Under the pieces are notes generated by a model. It saw only the letters and a program-made list of their open reading frames with translations. It made no database searches and was not told the DNA's origin. The translations under genes were made by a program, and so were the position numbers. A DNA stretch of 64,000 nucleotides from Bradyrhizobium sp. 186. Lineage in GTDB: Bacteria > Pseudomonadota > Alphaproteobacteria > Rhizobiales > Xanthobacteraceae. Positions within the stretch are counted from its first letter, which is position 1. Every line of letters starts with the position of its first letter. Shown here one piece after another: positions 27,195 through 35,139 of this stretch. The stretch spans positions 3,038,001 through 3,102,000 of the forward strand of contig NZ_CP082164.1 in the NCBI RefSeq assembly GCF_023101685.1, given 5' to 3'.

Positions 27195-27371
27195 CTATTG
27201 CGGCTCGTGCTTGTCGCCTACTTCTCGCGCAGCCAAGCTAAGCTCCAGCTCTCTGAGCTGCTCGATCAGCAGTTCTACAATCTCATCGTAGTCAGACGGC
27301 GTCAGTGAATGCACGCCGCGCAACGTCAGTTGGTTCTGGAGGATCGTCGCCATCATGGCTTTAACGCTCAT
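27195..27371 (-). CDS. 58-residue small protein, family copy 1
   Basis: Frame from ATG 27371 with GAGG five bases upstream. The product begins MSVKAMMATILQNQLTLRGV and continues HSLTPSDYDEIVELLIEQLR, ELELSLAAREVG. It is helical and acidic. A paralog at 47379 shows LRG-(H/Q)SLT, (D/E)EIV and LEL-LAAR in the same register, supporting that this is translated. It ends 4 bp before the next gene, which suggests an operon. Function unknown. Confidence 0.65.
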   Translation of the reverse strand: MSVKAMMATILQNQLTLRGVHSLTPSDYDEIVELLIEQLRELELSLAAREVGDKHEPQ

Positions 27372-27710
27372 GGGGACCTCGTCCGAAAATTGGATCGTTA
27401 TAAAATCAATCTGAAGTAGATGCTAAAGATGGGCGACACGCAACGGCAATGGCTTCACTTCGGGCTCCGTACAATTACGGGCGACGCTGGCTATGTTGCG
27501 CTACGAAGCACGCGTATTCGACATCGAAGCGCTTCGATCCGAATTCGGGTCCTTCGAAACAGTTCGTTAGCTTTCATGTGGCTAGCTGGGAGCGTGCCGA
27601 TTACCGCCGATTGCGGCACATGGAATGGGAATGCCGGCCCCGGCTGTCCTCCCAACCTGCGGCTGGGGCCGTTTGAACTTGCGCTGCATCGTTCAACCCG
27701 GTCCACAACC

Positions 27711-27845
27711 ATGTTCAGAGGCATTGCTATCGCGCTATTTGGGATGAGCATTCTCTCCCAGTTCGATCAGGCGTTCTTTTACGGCCGAAATACTGACGCG
27801 GCGTTCAGGCTTGTGCGGGAGATTAGCCGCGGTTTTGGGCTGTAG
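27711..27845 (+). CDS. 44-residue conserved small protein, copy 2
   Basis: ATG 27711, same length as the gene at 15747. The product MFRGIAIALFGMSILSQFDQ, AFFYGRNTDAAFRLVREISR, GFGL matches copy 1 in its DQ, GR-TDAA, (M/V)R-I and FG(F/L) positions. The ribosome site is poor here, so expression may depend on upstream translation. The hydrophobic N-terminal part suggests membrane association. 27372-27710 has no gene. Confidence 0.6.
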   Translation: MFRGIAIALFGMSILSQFDQAFFYGRNTDAAFRLVREISRGFGL

Positions 27846-27895
27846 GTCAGCCGCGCTGCGCTCATTCTGGCGGGGCATACGAGGTCCCTCGACGG

Positions 27896-28060
27896 CTACT
27901 TCTTCAACAGTATCCCTATCGTTCGCGCCATTCGCCTCACTGATCCGGCGTGACGGCCCAGCTCGGCTGCTATCTTCGATACGCCAGCGCCTGCCCGGGC
28001 CAGCTTGAACAATTGCTGGACCTCGCGCTCGGCCCATTGCTTTGGTTTTTGTATTTTCAT
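27896..28060 (-). CDS. 54-residue HTH small protein
   Basis: ATG 28060 to TAG 27896. The product reads MKIQKPKQWAEREVQQLFKL, ARAGAGVSKIAAELGRHAGS, VRRMARTIGILLKK. The W-A-E-R-E-V start, the ARAGAGVSKIAAELGR turn and the RRMARTIG helix form a compact HTH/Myb-like fold that resembles the 26256 gene. Such proteins are plausible small DNA-binding regulators. No strong ribosome site is seen. Confidence 0.6.
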   Translation of the reverse strand: MKIQKPKQWAEREVQQLFKLARAGAGVSKIAAELGRHAGSVRRMARTIGILLKK

Positions 28061-28522
28061 GGTGCGGCGCTCAACCTGCCGCCACTTAACCAGTGCGCCT
28101 TGGGGGATTTACGGGTGGTCTCTGCCGGCAATCCATCGGACGTCTAGCAATCGCCATGGCCACGGCGCTTGGCGGTCCGCTGTGCGCCTTTCATCTCGCC
28201 GTATTCCGAAAACCCATAGTCAGCGTGCGCGGAGTATTCCATTTGAAGCCGGCCGCACGTCAGCACCTCGCTCGCCGCAAACCGAGCAGACGGAGCGCGG
28301 CTCGAATGTCCGACAGCCTCAGCTCATCCGGCCAGCGGTCGGCGCTCAGGGCCACGCGCTGTCGAAGAAGCTCTAGTCAGTCATGCTGCTGACGCAATCT
28401 CTGTCTTAGTCGGTGAGAACTAAAAAGACTGTGTGAGGACCTCTCCGGCTCCCACAGGTTCCGTCGCCAGGTTTGCGACATCAGGAACCGAAACGATCAA
28501 AAAAATCAGTCAAGGAGTTAGA
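28061..28522. other. Gene-free stretch before the RlpA-like gene
   Basis: No coding frame with composition or motifs of a real gene was seen in these 460 bp. The last 20 bp contain the AAGGAG ribosome site of the next gene. Confidence 0.5.
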
Positions 28523-29014
28523 ATGCTGTTCCGCTCGAGCGCCGCAATTTGCGGCGCCGTGATTGCGCTTGCCATTTCTGTTACCGTTGCTCGAAGTGAA
28601 ATCGTTGCGGTTCATTCGAGCGCCGTCGTCACTGCCGCTTCTGGAGATGCGATCGTTGGCGCAGCATCCATGTACAATCCGCTCCGGCCCGGATGGCGGG
28701 AGGGCGGCTCGAACACAGCCTCCGGCGAGCGCTATGATCCCTCTGTCTGGGCGGCTGCCATCAGGACAACTTTGCGTCAGAAATTTGGTGGGGTCCAATT
28801 TGGCGCGAGGCCGAAGTATGCCCTCGTTGAGGCTGTAGGCAAGAAGGTCATCGTCAAGATAAATGACGTGGGGCCGCTACTGCCTGGCCGCATCATTGAC
28901 CTCAATGAGCGGACGATGCGCCATTTCGATCCAAGCCTCCAGCTCGGAGTAATTAATGACGTAAGAGTTAGGCCCCTTTCAGGGGACTATTGGATCCCCG
29001 GTCCGGTTGGCTGA
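28523..29014 (+). CDS. RlpA-like double-psi beta-barrel protein, secreted
   Basis: 163 residues from ATG 28523 with AAGGAG six bases upstream. A Sec signal (AAICGAVIALAISVTVARSE) is followed by a DPBB domain: ASMYNPL ... ASGERYDPSVWAAAI, then KVIVKINDVGPLLPGRIIDL. The last stretch parallels RlpA's VVVRINDRGPF-GRIIDLS, with Val in place of the usual Arg. The usual C-terminal SPOR domain is missing. Family members cleave or bind peptidoglycan at the septum; activity here is uncertain. A decayed second RlpA fragment lies at 44.6 kb. Confidence 0.78.
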   Translation: MLFRSSAAICGAVIALAISVTVARSEIVAVHSSAVVTAASGDAIVGAASMYNPLRPGWREGGSNTASGERYDPSVWAAAIRTTLRQKFGGVQFGARPKYALVEAVGKKVIVKINDVGPLLPGRIIDLNERTMRHFDPSLQLGVINDVRVRPLSGDYWIPGPVG

Positions 29015-29154
29015 ACATCGCACGCGAAAGAGGTAGAGCACCGAGCCTGGGCGAGTGTCCCCTGGCCCATAGCTGACCAAAGCCGAAACCATACCGCTGT
29101 ACGTTCTCAGACCTATAGCGGACGTGACTGGCAACCGGGGTCGTGTGCCCACTG

Positions 29155-29418
29155 TCAGTTCACAAGCTGTCTCGGCAACACCATCACGATGTTGATCTCG
29201 CGCTCAAGTATCTTCGAGGCGATAATCGAAATGTGCAGAGCGAACCCGTCCTCGATCTTCACTGCGGTGTCCTCGTCCTTGGCGTAGACGAACAGGATGT
29301 CGCCATCGACCAAACCGAACCGGACGCGAGCGATCGGGGGATCATCCCAGATGAGGGCCCGGCGCTCTAGCGCCGTGAGCTGATCAAGCGGGCCGATGGC
29401 ACAACCGACGGACTTTCC
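29155..29418 (-). pseudogene. Start-less coding-like frame
   Basis: The minus-strand frame ending at TGA 29155 reads PLDQLTALERRALIWDDPPI, ARVRFGLVDGDILFVYAKDE, DTAVKIEDGFALHISIIASK. It has consistent coding composition but no start codon in frame before its last 20 residues. It partly overlaps, in another frame, the 3' end of the gene at 29367. A lost start or a frameshift joining the two is likely. 29015-29154 has no gene. Confidence 0.4.
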
Positions 29419-29612
29419 GGATATGCATTGATTTCGATTTCGACGATGTCCTTTGACCGCTTTCGAAGACGAAAAAACCGAAACTCTTGTTCGAGCATGG
29501 GGCAGCGCAGGTTAACCGCAGCTGTATCTGGCAAGCGGCAGAGTTCGTCGATAAGGTCGCCTACGGTGATGATCCGGGGATGAAAGACTGCCTCGCGAAT
29601 AGTCTTACTCAT
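29367..29612 (-). CDS. 81-residue hypothetical protein
   Basis: ATG 29612 has AGGAG eight bases upstream. The product reads MSKTIREAVFHPRIITVGDL, IDELCRLPDTAAVNLRCPML, then EFRFFRLRKRSKDIVEIEIN. Its last 15 residues (after EINAYPESP) may be out of frame relative to the start-less frame that follows. No family recognised. Confidence 0.5.
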   Translation of the reverse strand: MSKTIREAVFHPRIITVGDLIDELCRLPDTAAVNLRCPMLEQEFRFFRLRKRSKDIVEIEINAYPESPSVVPSARLISSRR

Positions 29613-29754
29613 GGCGTTACTCCTCCACTCAGCTCCTAACCGAAGCTCAATGGTTTCTGTTCCATTCTGCACAGCAACAGGGTGGTGTGAAGGTACTCGG
29701 AATGTGACAAAAGGCGGCCCGCTTTTGGAACGATCTTCATGCGGCAGCCCTGTC

Positions 29755-29990
29755 CTCCTTTTCCTTGCCCCGCATCAGGATCTTAAGCGCATCACCCGGC
29801 AACGGCCGTTGCAGCGCCTTCGCCTCATCCCACGGCGCGCGCATCCATACGTCGCGCTCTTCGTCGGTCGTCAGGATCACCGGCATCGCCTTTGCGTGGT
29901 CGTCAGGAAGCCATAGACAAGGTGTGGTCCGGGGATCGGCTCGGCCTTTGTGCTACGGTCGCCGTTGAACTCAGTCCAGATGCCAGCGAA
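29755..29990 (-). pseudogene. SRAP gene relic C, C-terminal half
   Basis: Minus-strand frames read [33 protein letters not shown] and, after a deletion-frameshift, [40 protein letters not shown]. This is the C-terminal half of SRAP (YedK/HMCES). The matching N-terminal half is 620 bp further upstream on this strand (30606-30803), so one gene was split and eroded. Confidence 0.75.
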
Positions 29991-30101
29991 GGCCGTCACT
30001 CTGGTCGGCAGCCGCGCCAGATTTGCTTGGTCTATTGGAGCGCAAAAGCGAGGTCATCACATGCCCGGAGATCGGCACGAGGTCTCCGAGACGCGTGGCC
30101 A

Positions 30102-30284
30102 TCACCGTTTCTTTGATTGTCGCGTGTCGCGCGATTTTGGCGCTCTCGCGGCCTCAGCCTCTTCCACGCGCCTGCGTAGCTCTAGCAATTCGCGATATTG
30201 TCGTTCGAGCGGGTCGAGCCATTCGATCTTCTCGCGAGATTTATCGCGATAGTTGGTGCTGCTGTACGATGAATACCTGATCAT
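30102..30284 (-). CDS. 60-residue hypothetical protein between SRAP halves
   Basis: Frame from ATG 30284. The product, MIRYSSYSSTNYRDKSREKI, EWLDPLERQYRELLELRRRV, EEAEAARAPKSRD, has a Ser/Tyr-rich start and a charged helical coil. It sits in the gap between the two SRAP halves. Coding is likely from composition, but there is no strong ribosome site. Confidence 0.5.
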   Translation of the reverse strand: MIRYSSYSSTNYRDKSREKIEWLDPLERQYRELLELRRRVEEAEAARAPKSRDTRQSKKR

Positions 30285-30605
30285 AAATTGACGCCTTTGG
30301 TTTAAGGCAGTCGCGACAAAAGATCAGAAAAAAAGTTCGCGGTTGATCAACCGTTATCCGCGATACGATAGCAGCGCAACAAACGTCGCGCGTTAAGCTT
30401 GATGTCCTGACCGGAAGTTAATTCTGGAACTTTTCAATTCGAGATAACCTACTCGCAGACGAGTCCGTCGTTGGTGACCGCGACGTGCCGACGCGACCGC
30501 CGCCGCGCAATGAGAGAGCGGGACGCAGGACACGCAGAATGCAGGATCAAATGGCGGCCGTCGCCCCGAAGTTCCTCCCTTAATCGGCTTTGGGGTGCGC
30601 AGTCT

Positions 30606-30803
30606 GTTGAATGGCACGAGACAGCGGTTCGCTGGCTTCGGCCGTATGCGGCAGTGCGGAGACGATGTGTTGCGGATGTTGGTGACTGGCGGGCCGCCTG
30701 TGCACGGCGGCGGCGGCATGCCCCACCGCATCATGTTCAACTCGCGCCCGTTGTCCGTGTTGCGCACGACGGGCGTCGGATAATCCGGGAATGCGATCCG
30801 CAT
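30606..30803 (-). pseudogene. SRAP gene relic D, N-terminal part
   Basis: From 30803 the minus strand reads FPDYPTPVVRNTDNGRELNM, MRWGMPPPPCTGGPPVTNIR, then NTSSPHCRIRPKPANRCLVP. This is the N-terminal-to-middle region of the SRAP family, including the NTR/NIRN-type and HW(R)-like strands. The Met-Cys catalytic start is not seen and the part after CLVP is missing. Probably the other half of relic C. Confidence 0.75.
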
Positions 30804-30869
30804 GATGTGCCGATCGCCGAAGTCGCGTGCCGGCTGTCATTTCGGTGCAGCGATAGGGCTTCGCGCCCA

Positions 30870-31062
30870 ACTCGAAGGCTTCGCGCCGGAGATACCGGAC
30901 TTTGCTCTCGACATGCACACGATGAAGGGCAAGACGATGGGTCGTGGTCTCGATCACTTCCGCGAGGAAGGTGCGAGGCTGGTGCCGCCGCCGACCGCGC
31001 CGGACCCGTACATCGAGGAAGCGTATCGGCTGTGGGCGATCAAGCAGCGGGGCAGGCCGTGA
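30870..31062 (+). pseudogene. C-terminal remnant of an unidentified element protein
   Basis: The frame ending at 31062 reads FAPEIPDFALDMHTMKGKTM, GRGLDHFREEGARLVPPPTA, PDPYIEEAYRLWAIKQRGRP. The DFALDMHT-KGK-MGRG-DHF-EEGA pattern recurs at the C-terminus of proteins next to SRAP genes in related elements, possibly AAA+ type, but I cannot name it securely. The rest is absent. A short second copy follows at 31302. Confidence 0.45.
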
Positions 31063-31301
31063 ACGTCCGGTCCGGCCTATGAGCCGACGTAGAAGGCGTG
31101 CATAACGAGCGCCTGCGACTGTCCTAATCCCTCCGCAAGTGTGGTCAGAAAAACGGCCCCGCCGCCGCAGGGCCGTCGTCCCCCCTTAGAGGGCGCAAGT
31201 GGAGAGGAAACGAAAGTCATTTAGCCCGAGGACCTAGCAAAACCAACCAGCGCCACTGTCCTAGTTTCAAATTGCGAGTGTCCGAATTAGGACAGTGCTA
31301 G

Positions 31302-31391
31302 GGCGCCAAGCTGATCCCGCCGCCGACCAGTGATGATCCCTACGAGGACGAAGCCTACCGGCTGTGGGCGATCAAGCAGCAGGGCAAGTGA
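31302..31391 (+). pseudogene. Second copy of the same C-terminal tail
   Basis: The frame ending TGA 31389 reads GAKLIPPPTSDDPYEDEAYR, LWAIKQQGK, clearly parallel to GARLVPPPTAPDPYIEEAYR, LWAIKQRGRP at 30870-31062. Only 29 residues remain. 31063-31301 contains no gene; a 7-bp stem ACGGCCC/GGGCCGT lies at 31153-31176. Confidence 0.5.
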
Positions 31392-31585
31392 GCGAGACAT
31401 TATCGCCCGTCGTCCTGCCAAGGCCCTCCTTTAACGACAGCACTGATGATCGGAAGCGGGTCACCTCCGGTAGTGGCACCAGACGCACATGGGCTCGGCA
31501 GCGTTTGTCTGCTGCTGATCCGAACAACGATACGCTCGGCGAGCGGCTTAGGCTGTATGTCGAAGAGAACTTCCATAATGCTTGA
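31388..31585 (+). CDS. 65-residue hypothetical protein (GTG start)
   Basis: GTG 31388 overlaps the stop of the preceding remnant (GTGA), as translationally coupled genes do. The product reads VSETLSPVVLPRPSFNDSTD, then DPNNDTLGERLRLYVEENFH. Its end resembles the end of the 41-residue frame at 34744 (DDTLGDRERSALVDNNFN). It overlaps a minus-strand gene by 38 bp. Low confidence. Confidence 0.35.
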   Translation: MSETLSPVVLPRPSFNDSTDDRKRVTSGSGTRRTWARQRLSAADPNNDTLGERLRLYVEENFHNA

Positions 31586-31739
31586 AGAAGTTATCAAGCT
31601 TCACTGGTTCGCCGGTATCTCGCCAGAACAGTTTTTTACCAAGGCTGGCCGCCACCGCGAGGCGGTGGTGGCCGCCGATTAGAGTATGGTCATCGGATGC
31701 TGTGGCGATGATCTCGCCGTCTTCGTCCACGATGATCAT
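31548..31739 (-). CDS. 63-residue ParB-like fragment/small protein
   Basis: ATG 31739 overlaps the stop of the upstream 39-residue gene (ATGA). The product MIIVDEDGEIIATASDDHTL, IGGHHRLAVAASLGKKLFWR, DTGEPVKLDNFFKHYG contains GGHHRLAVAASLG, close to the G-HRRLAAA-LG core of ParB-type nucleases. The rest of that domain is missing, so it is a fragment or a micro-protein. Confidence 0.5.
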   Translation of the reverse strand: MIIVDEDGEIIATASDDHTLIGGHHRLAVAASLGKKLFWRDTGEPVKLDNFFKHYGSSLRHTA

Positions 31740-31855
31740 GTGCTGCCTCCAATCCAGCGCGCGGTCAACGCCGCCGCGATGGTGCGTGATCCATCTAACC
31801 TCGTGCCGGTCCCGGCGTTCCAATCCATGAAGATCACTGCTTCCGTATTCGACAT
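31736..31855 (-). CDS. 39-residue small protein
   Basis: Frame from ATG 31855. The product MSNTEAVIFMDWNAGTGTRL, DGSRTIAAALTARWIGGST looks like a compact helix-strand unit. It is coupled by an ATGA overlap to the next gene, supporting a real two-gene unit. The ribosome site is weak. Confidence 0.45.
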   Translation of the reverse strand: MSNTEAVIFMDWNAGTGTRLDGSRTIAAALTARWIGGST

Positions 31856-32188
31856 ACGCCATATCGTGCACCGCCCTTTGTGTACCGATCGGCATAAAAT
31901 TAAGTCGGGAATGCGCGATTGCAAATATCCTCGCACCGGGCCGTCGCGCGGTCCCCGCGGGTTCCTCCGGCCTCCACAGGACCCGGACAACTCCGCTCCG
32001 CCGCATTCACAGTTTGCGCCAGCTCGCGTCCCGGCTTCGATCTCTATTTGCGCTGGCTTGCTGCGCGGCTCACATGCCAACTAAAGATAGCGTCTCGGGC
32101 GGGGACTACACGCAATGATAGCTTTCCTTCTATTTCTTATTTTATGTGTTCTTCTTTTCGGGGCGGGAGCTGTCCTTAGTGGGCTTGG

Positions 32189-32719
32189 ATGGTTAGCCTC
32201 ATCAGTGCTGGCTTGTTGGTCGTCGTACTGGGGATTGTTGGCAGCGCGAAGCTCATTGGCGGCCTGCATGACGGGATCGCTACAGAACGCAGCGAGCAGC
32301 GGCCATGGTTGTATCTCATCGTCGGGCTGCCAGCGATGATAGGACTTTTTGCGATTGCGTTCGTTGAGTGGCTTCAAGGAGGCAAGGTCGGAGAGCCTTA
32401 CACTTGGGTGGCCGGTGGTTTGTTGATCGCGTCGATGTTAGTGCTCGCACTTGAGAACGCGAACAGTTGGCTTCCCAAGGTGCCGGGCTTCGTCACGAGG
32501 CTTTGCGTAGGCTGGGCGAAATTTCTGGTCGCGCCCATTCTGGCTCCAATCGGGCATTGGAAGTCCATGCGTAAGCCGAACCCGACTGGCGACCGAACTG
32601 GTGTGATCGTCGCCAGCGTATCGACCTTGTGGACGTTCATCGTGGCGGTGTTCATCTGGTGGTTTGCCGTCCTTCCATTGATACTTGTCGTGGCCTCTAT
32701 CCGCAACGCTGTTCGCTGA
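32189..32719 (+). CDS. Multi-pass membrane protein, unknown function
   Basis: 176 residues from ATG 32189 with about four hydrophobic segments (LLVVVLGIVGSAKLIGGL, YLIVGLPAMIGLFAIAF, GGLLIASMLVLALE, and FIVAVFIWWFAVLPLILVV). A separate frame at 32115 (MIAFLLFLILCVLLFGAGAV) just upstream may be its true N-terminus, broken by an indel near 32190. The IS50-like element inserted exactly at its 3' end, but the stop codon TGA lies within the target duplication and is kept. Function unknown. Confidence 0.65.
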   Translation: MVSLISAGLLVVVLGIVGSAKLIGGLHDGIATERSEQRPWLYLIVGLPAMIGLFAIAFVEWLQGGKVGEPYTWVAGGLLIASMLVLALENANSWLPKVPGFVTRLCVGWAKFLVAPILAPIGHWKSMRKPNPTGDRTGVIVASVSTLWTFIVAVFIWWFAVLPLILVVASIRNAVR

Positions 32720-34248
32720 CTTTCAATTACCCACATTTAGCCGAGTGGGCTGAGGGAGCGCATAAACTGTTGCATCGCAGGAATCGACCGTGATTCCTTG
32801 TCTGGCACCGATTCGCGGGGGCGGTGCCAATGGACGGAGAAGCAGGCGCATGGTTTGATCGTGAGCTCGCGGGCTGCAGCCTTGCCGACGAGCGCCTGAA
32901 CAAGCGGCTCCGCAAACTGGTGGCGCAGATCGGGAGCGCCATGGGAGAAAGCATTCCGCTGGTTTGCCAGGATTGGGCCAACACAAAGGCTGCCTATCGT
33001 TTTTTCTCCAACGACCGGGTCAGTGAGGCGGACATTCTGGCAGGCCACTTTCAATCGACGCGTGAGCGCACGATTGCCACAGGCGGTGCTGTTCTGGTGC
33101 TCCATGATACAACCGAGTTCAGCTATCGAAGGGAGGACTCAGACGCGATCGGGATCACCAAGAGCATAAACAGCGGCCGGGACAAGGCCGGCCGCCTGAG
33201 ATCGCACACGGTTTGCGGCATCCTGATGCACTCGAGCCTGGCGGTAACGACCGAGGGGCTGCCGCTTGGACTGACGGCCGTCAAATTCTGGACCCGAAAG
33301 AAATTCAAGGGGACTGCCGCGCTTAAAAAGAAGATCAACCCGACGCGCGTTCCCATCGAGAAGAAGGAGAGCGTCCGATGGCTGGATAATGTCCGGCAAT
33401 CCACAGAGCTGCTGCGCGATCCGGGACGATGCATCCATATCGGTGATCGCGAGAGCGACATCTATGAGCTGTTCTGCGCGGCTCGCGAAGCTGGAACGCA
33501 TTTCGTGATCAGGACTTGCGTTAATCGCTTGGCTGGGGATGGGGATCACACGATCGCCGACGAAATGGACGAGGTCGCCGTCAAAGGACTGCATCGCATC
33601 GACGTCAGAAACAACAACGGCGATCCCGATGAAGCCGTCCTTGAGATCAGATATCGCAAGATTCGCGTCCTGCCGCCAATTGGGAAGCAGAAGCGCTATC
33701 CTGCGCTGATCTTGACGGTGATCCATGCCGAAGAGCGCGTAACGCCGAAGAACAGAAAGAAGATCGAGTGGAAGCTGATTACAGATCTGCCTGTGGGCTC
33801 ACGCGCCGACGCAATCGAGAAACTCGAATGGTATGCCTTAAGATGGAAAATCGAAGTCTTCCACAAGATCCTCAAATCGGGCTGCAAAGCTGAGGAATCG
33901 AAGCTCCGGACCGCCCAGCGTCTGACCAACCTGATCTCTGTCTTTTGCATCCTCAGTTGGCGGGTCTTCTGGATGACGATGCTCAATCGCGCAGCTCCAG
34001 GGGCGCTACCGACTCTTGCGTTGACCGCAACTGAAATCGCCCTGCTCGATCGACTCGTGAATGACAAACCGCAAGCTCGACGGAAAACCCTCTCACATTA
34101 CCTGGCCAAGATCGCCAGGCTCGGCGGCTATCTCGCCCGCGCCCACGATCCTCCGCCCGGCAACACGGTCATGTGGCGCGGGCTATCGCGCCTGACCGAC
34201 ATCGCGCTGGGGGCCATAGTCGGTGCAGAAATTGTGGGTAATTGAAAG
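32720..34248 (+). mobile_element. IS4/IS50-like insertion sequence with 9-bp target duplication
   Basis: The ends are 16-bp inverted repeats: CTTTCAATTACCCACA at 32720 and its complement ending at 34248. Both are flanked by GTTCGCTGA (32711-32719 and 34249-34257), a perfect 9-bp target duplication typical of the IS50/Tn5 group. Total length is 1529 bp. The intact structure points to a recent insertion. Confidence 0.9.
32830..34245 (+). CDS. IS4-family (Tn5/IS50-like) transposase
   Basis: About 471 residues from ATG 32830 (a GTG two codons earlier is in frame). The catalytic pieces are LHDTTEFSY, IGDRESDIYELF and the Y-x2-R-x3-E-x6-K motif in WYALRWKIEVFHKILKSG. The N-terminal DERLNKRLRKL region matches the Tn5 transposase DNA-binding domain. 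No disruption is seen. The product acts on the element's own ends. Confidence 0.93.
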   Translation: MDGEAGAWFDRELAGCSLADERLNKRLRKLVAQIGSAMGESIPLVCQDWANTKAAYRFFSNDRVSEADILAGHFQSTRERTIATGGAVLVLHDTTEFSYRREDSDAIGITKSINSGRDKAGRLRSHTVCGILMHSSLAVTTEGLPLGLTAVKFWTRKKFKGTAALKKKINPTRVPIEKKESVRWLDNVRQSTELLRDPGRCIHIGDRESDIYELFCAAREAGTHFVIRTCVNRLAGDGDHTIADEMDEVAVKGLHRIDVRNNNGDPDEAVLEIRYRKIRVLPPIGKQKRYPALILTVIHAEERVTPKNRKKIEWKLITDLPVGSRADAIEKLEWYALRWKIEVFHKILKSGCKAEESKLRTAQRLTNLISVFCILSWRVFWMTMLNRAAPGALPTLALTATEIALLDRLVNDKPQARRKTLSHYLAKIARLGGYLARAHDPPPGNTVMWRGLSRLTDIALGAIVGAEIVGN

Positions 34249-34257
34249 GTTCGCTGA

Positions 34258-34743
34258 GAGGGTACGATTGCGGAGGGTCACCATCCTTCGACGGTCCCGC
34301 CAGCGCTCGCGCATCACGTCGACCACGACCGACGACGACAACAGCGGCAGCATCACGACGGCGGCAGGCAGGGCAAACGGTCCTGAAACGGGACGGTTTC
34401 TCCAAGCAGCAGGCAGCGCGAACCGGCGGCAACAGTGCAACGGTTGCACCGTCACCGCGTCACGTCATCACCGCGACACGGACGACCAGCGGCAGCGCGC
34501 CAGGACCACGCGCACACCGCCAACTCGCTCGGCGACTTCACGAAGAAGTAGGGGCGCCCCCACTTTTGCACCACGGCGCGGACAGGCGAAGCAAGGGGCA
34601 GCGGCAGGCGACGGCCAAGGCCAAAGCGCGACCCGGCACGGTGCCGGGTCTTCCCATCCAAAAAGCGAAGTCTGGGGACAGCATCCCCGCCGTCTATATC
34701 GTCGAGTTGCAATCCCGGTATGATACCCGCTTAACGCGGACAC
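34258..34743. other. Gene-poor region with a perfect inverted repeat
   Basis: A basic, repetitive frame crosses this region but has no gene-like motif or ribosome site. GACCCGGCAC and GTGCCGGGTC at 34630-34650 form a 10-bp inverted repeat with a single base between, followed by TTCCC; a terminator or protein site is possible. Confidence 0.4.
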
Positions 34744-34869
34744 ATGGAAAATCGAAAAATGGCAGGATCAGCGGCCGAGGTGGCGGCAATGTTCAACACC
34801 GACGACACCCTTGGGGATCGTGAACGGAGCGCGCTTGTCGACAATAATTTCAACCCGGCGCGCCAGTAG
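34744..34869 (+). CDS. 41-residue small protein
   Basis: ATG 34744 to TAG 34867. The product MENRKMAGSAAEVAAMFNTD, DTLGDRERSALVDNNFNPAR, Q ends 5 bp before the next frame's ATG, as in an operon. Its DTLGDR-R-ALVDNNF tail resembles the end of the frame at 31388. Too short for a firm call. Confidence 0.35.
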   Translation: MENRKMAGSAAEVAAMFNTDDTLGDRERSALVDNNFNPARQ

Positions 34870-34874
34870 CCGAT

Positions 34875-35100
34875 ATGGAGAAGCTCAAAAAGCAAAAGAG
34901 CTTCGGTCGCTCATATCGACCGGTAGTAATTTGGTTAGAGGACCTAGCGGAGATCGTCTCGACTTTAAAGAAAAACGCGAAAGACGTTCACATATCGACC
35001 GAGGATTATCTATTTGCAACTGTCGAGGAACTGAAAGAGCACTTAGGCACTCAGACCCAGTTTGCAATGGAAGTGACAAGTTCAATTCCTTATGTGCGAC
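34875..35100 (+). pseudogene. Conserved hypothetical protein, truncated by IS256 DNA
   Basis: The frame from ATG 34875 reads MEKLKKQKSFGRSYRPVVIW, LEDLAEIVSTLKKNAKDVHI, STEDYLFATVEELKEHLGTQ. After about 75 residues (SSIPYV) the sequence becomes unrelated and IS256-type coding begins in another frame. Family relatives are, to my recollection, about twice this length. It is read as a gene cut by an IS. Confidence 0.6.
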
Positions 35101-35139
35101 AGCTGGTGGTGGATGGTGGCGATCTTAGCGTTGGCCGCG

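Noticed and set aside
34242..34823. 193-residue Arg/Thr-rich plus-strand frame
   Set aside because: Low-complexity and starts inside the IS50-like end; no motif.
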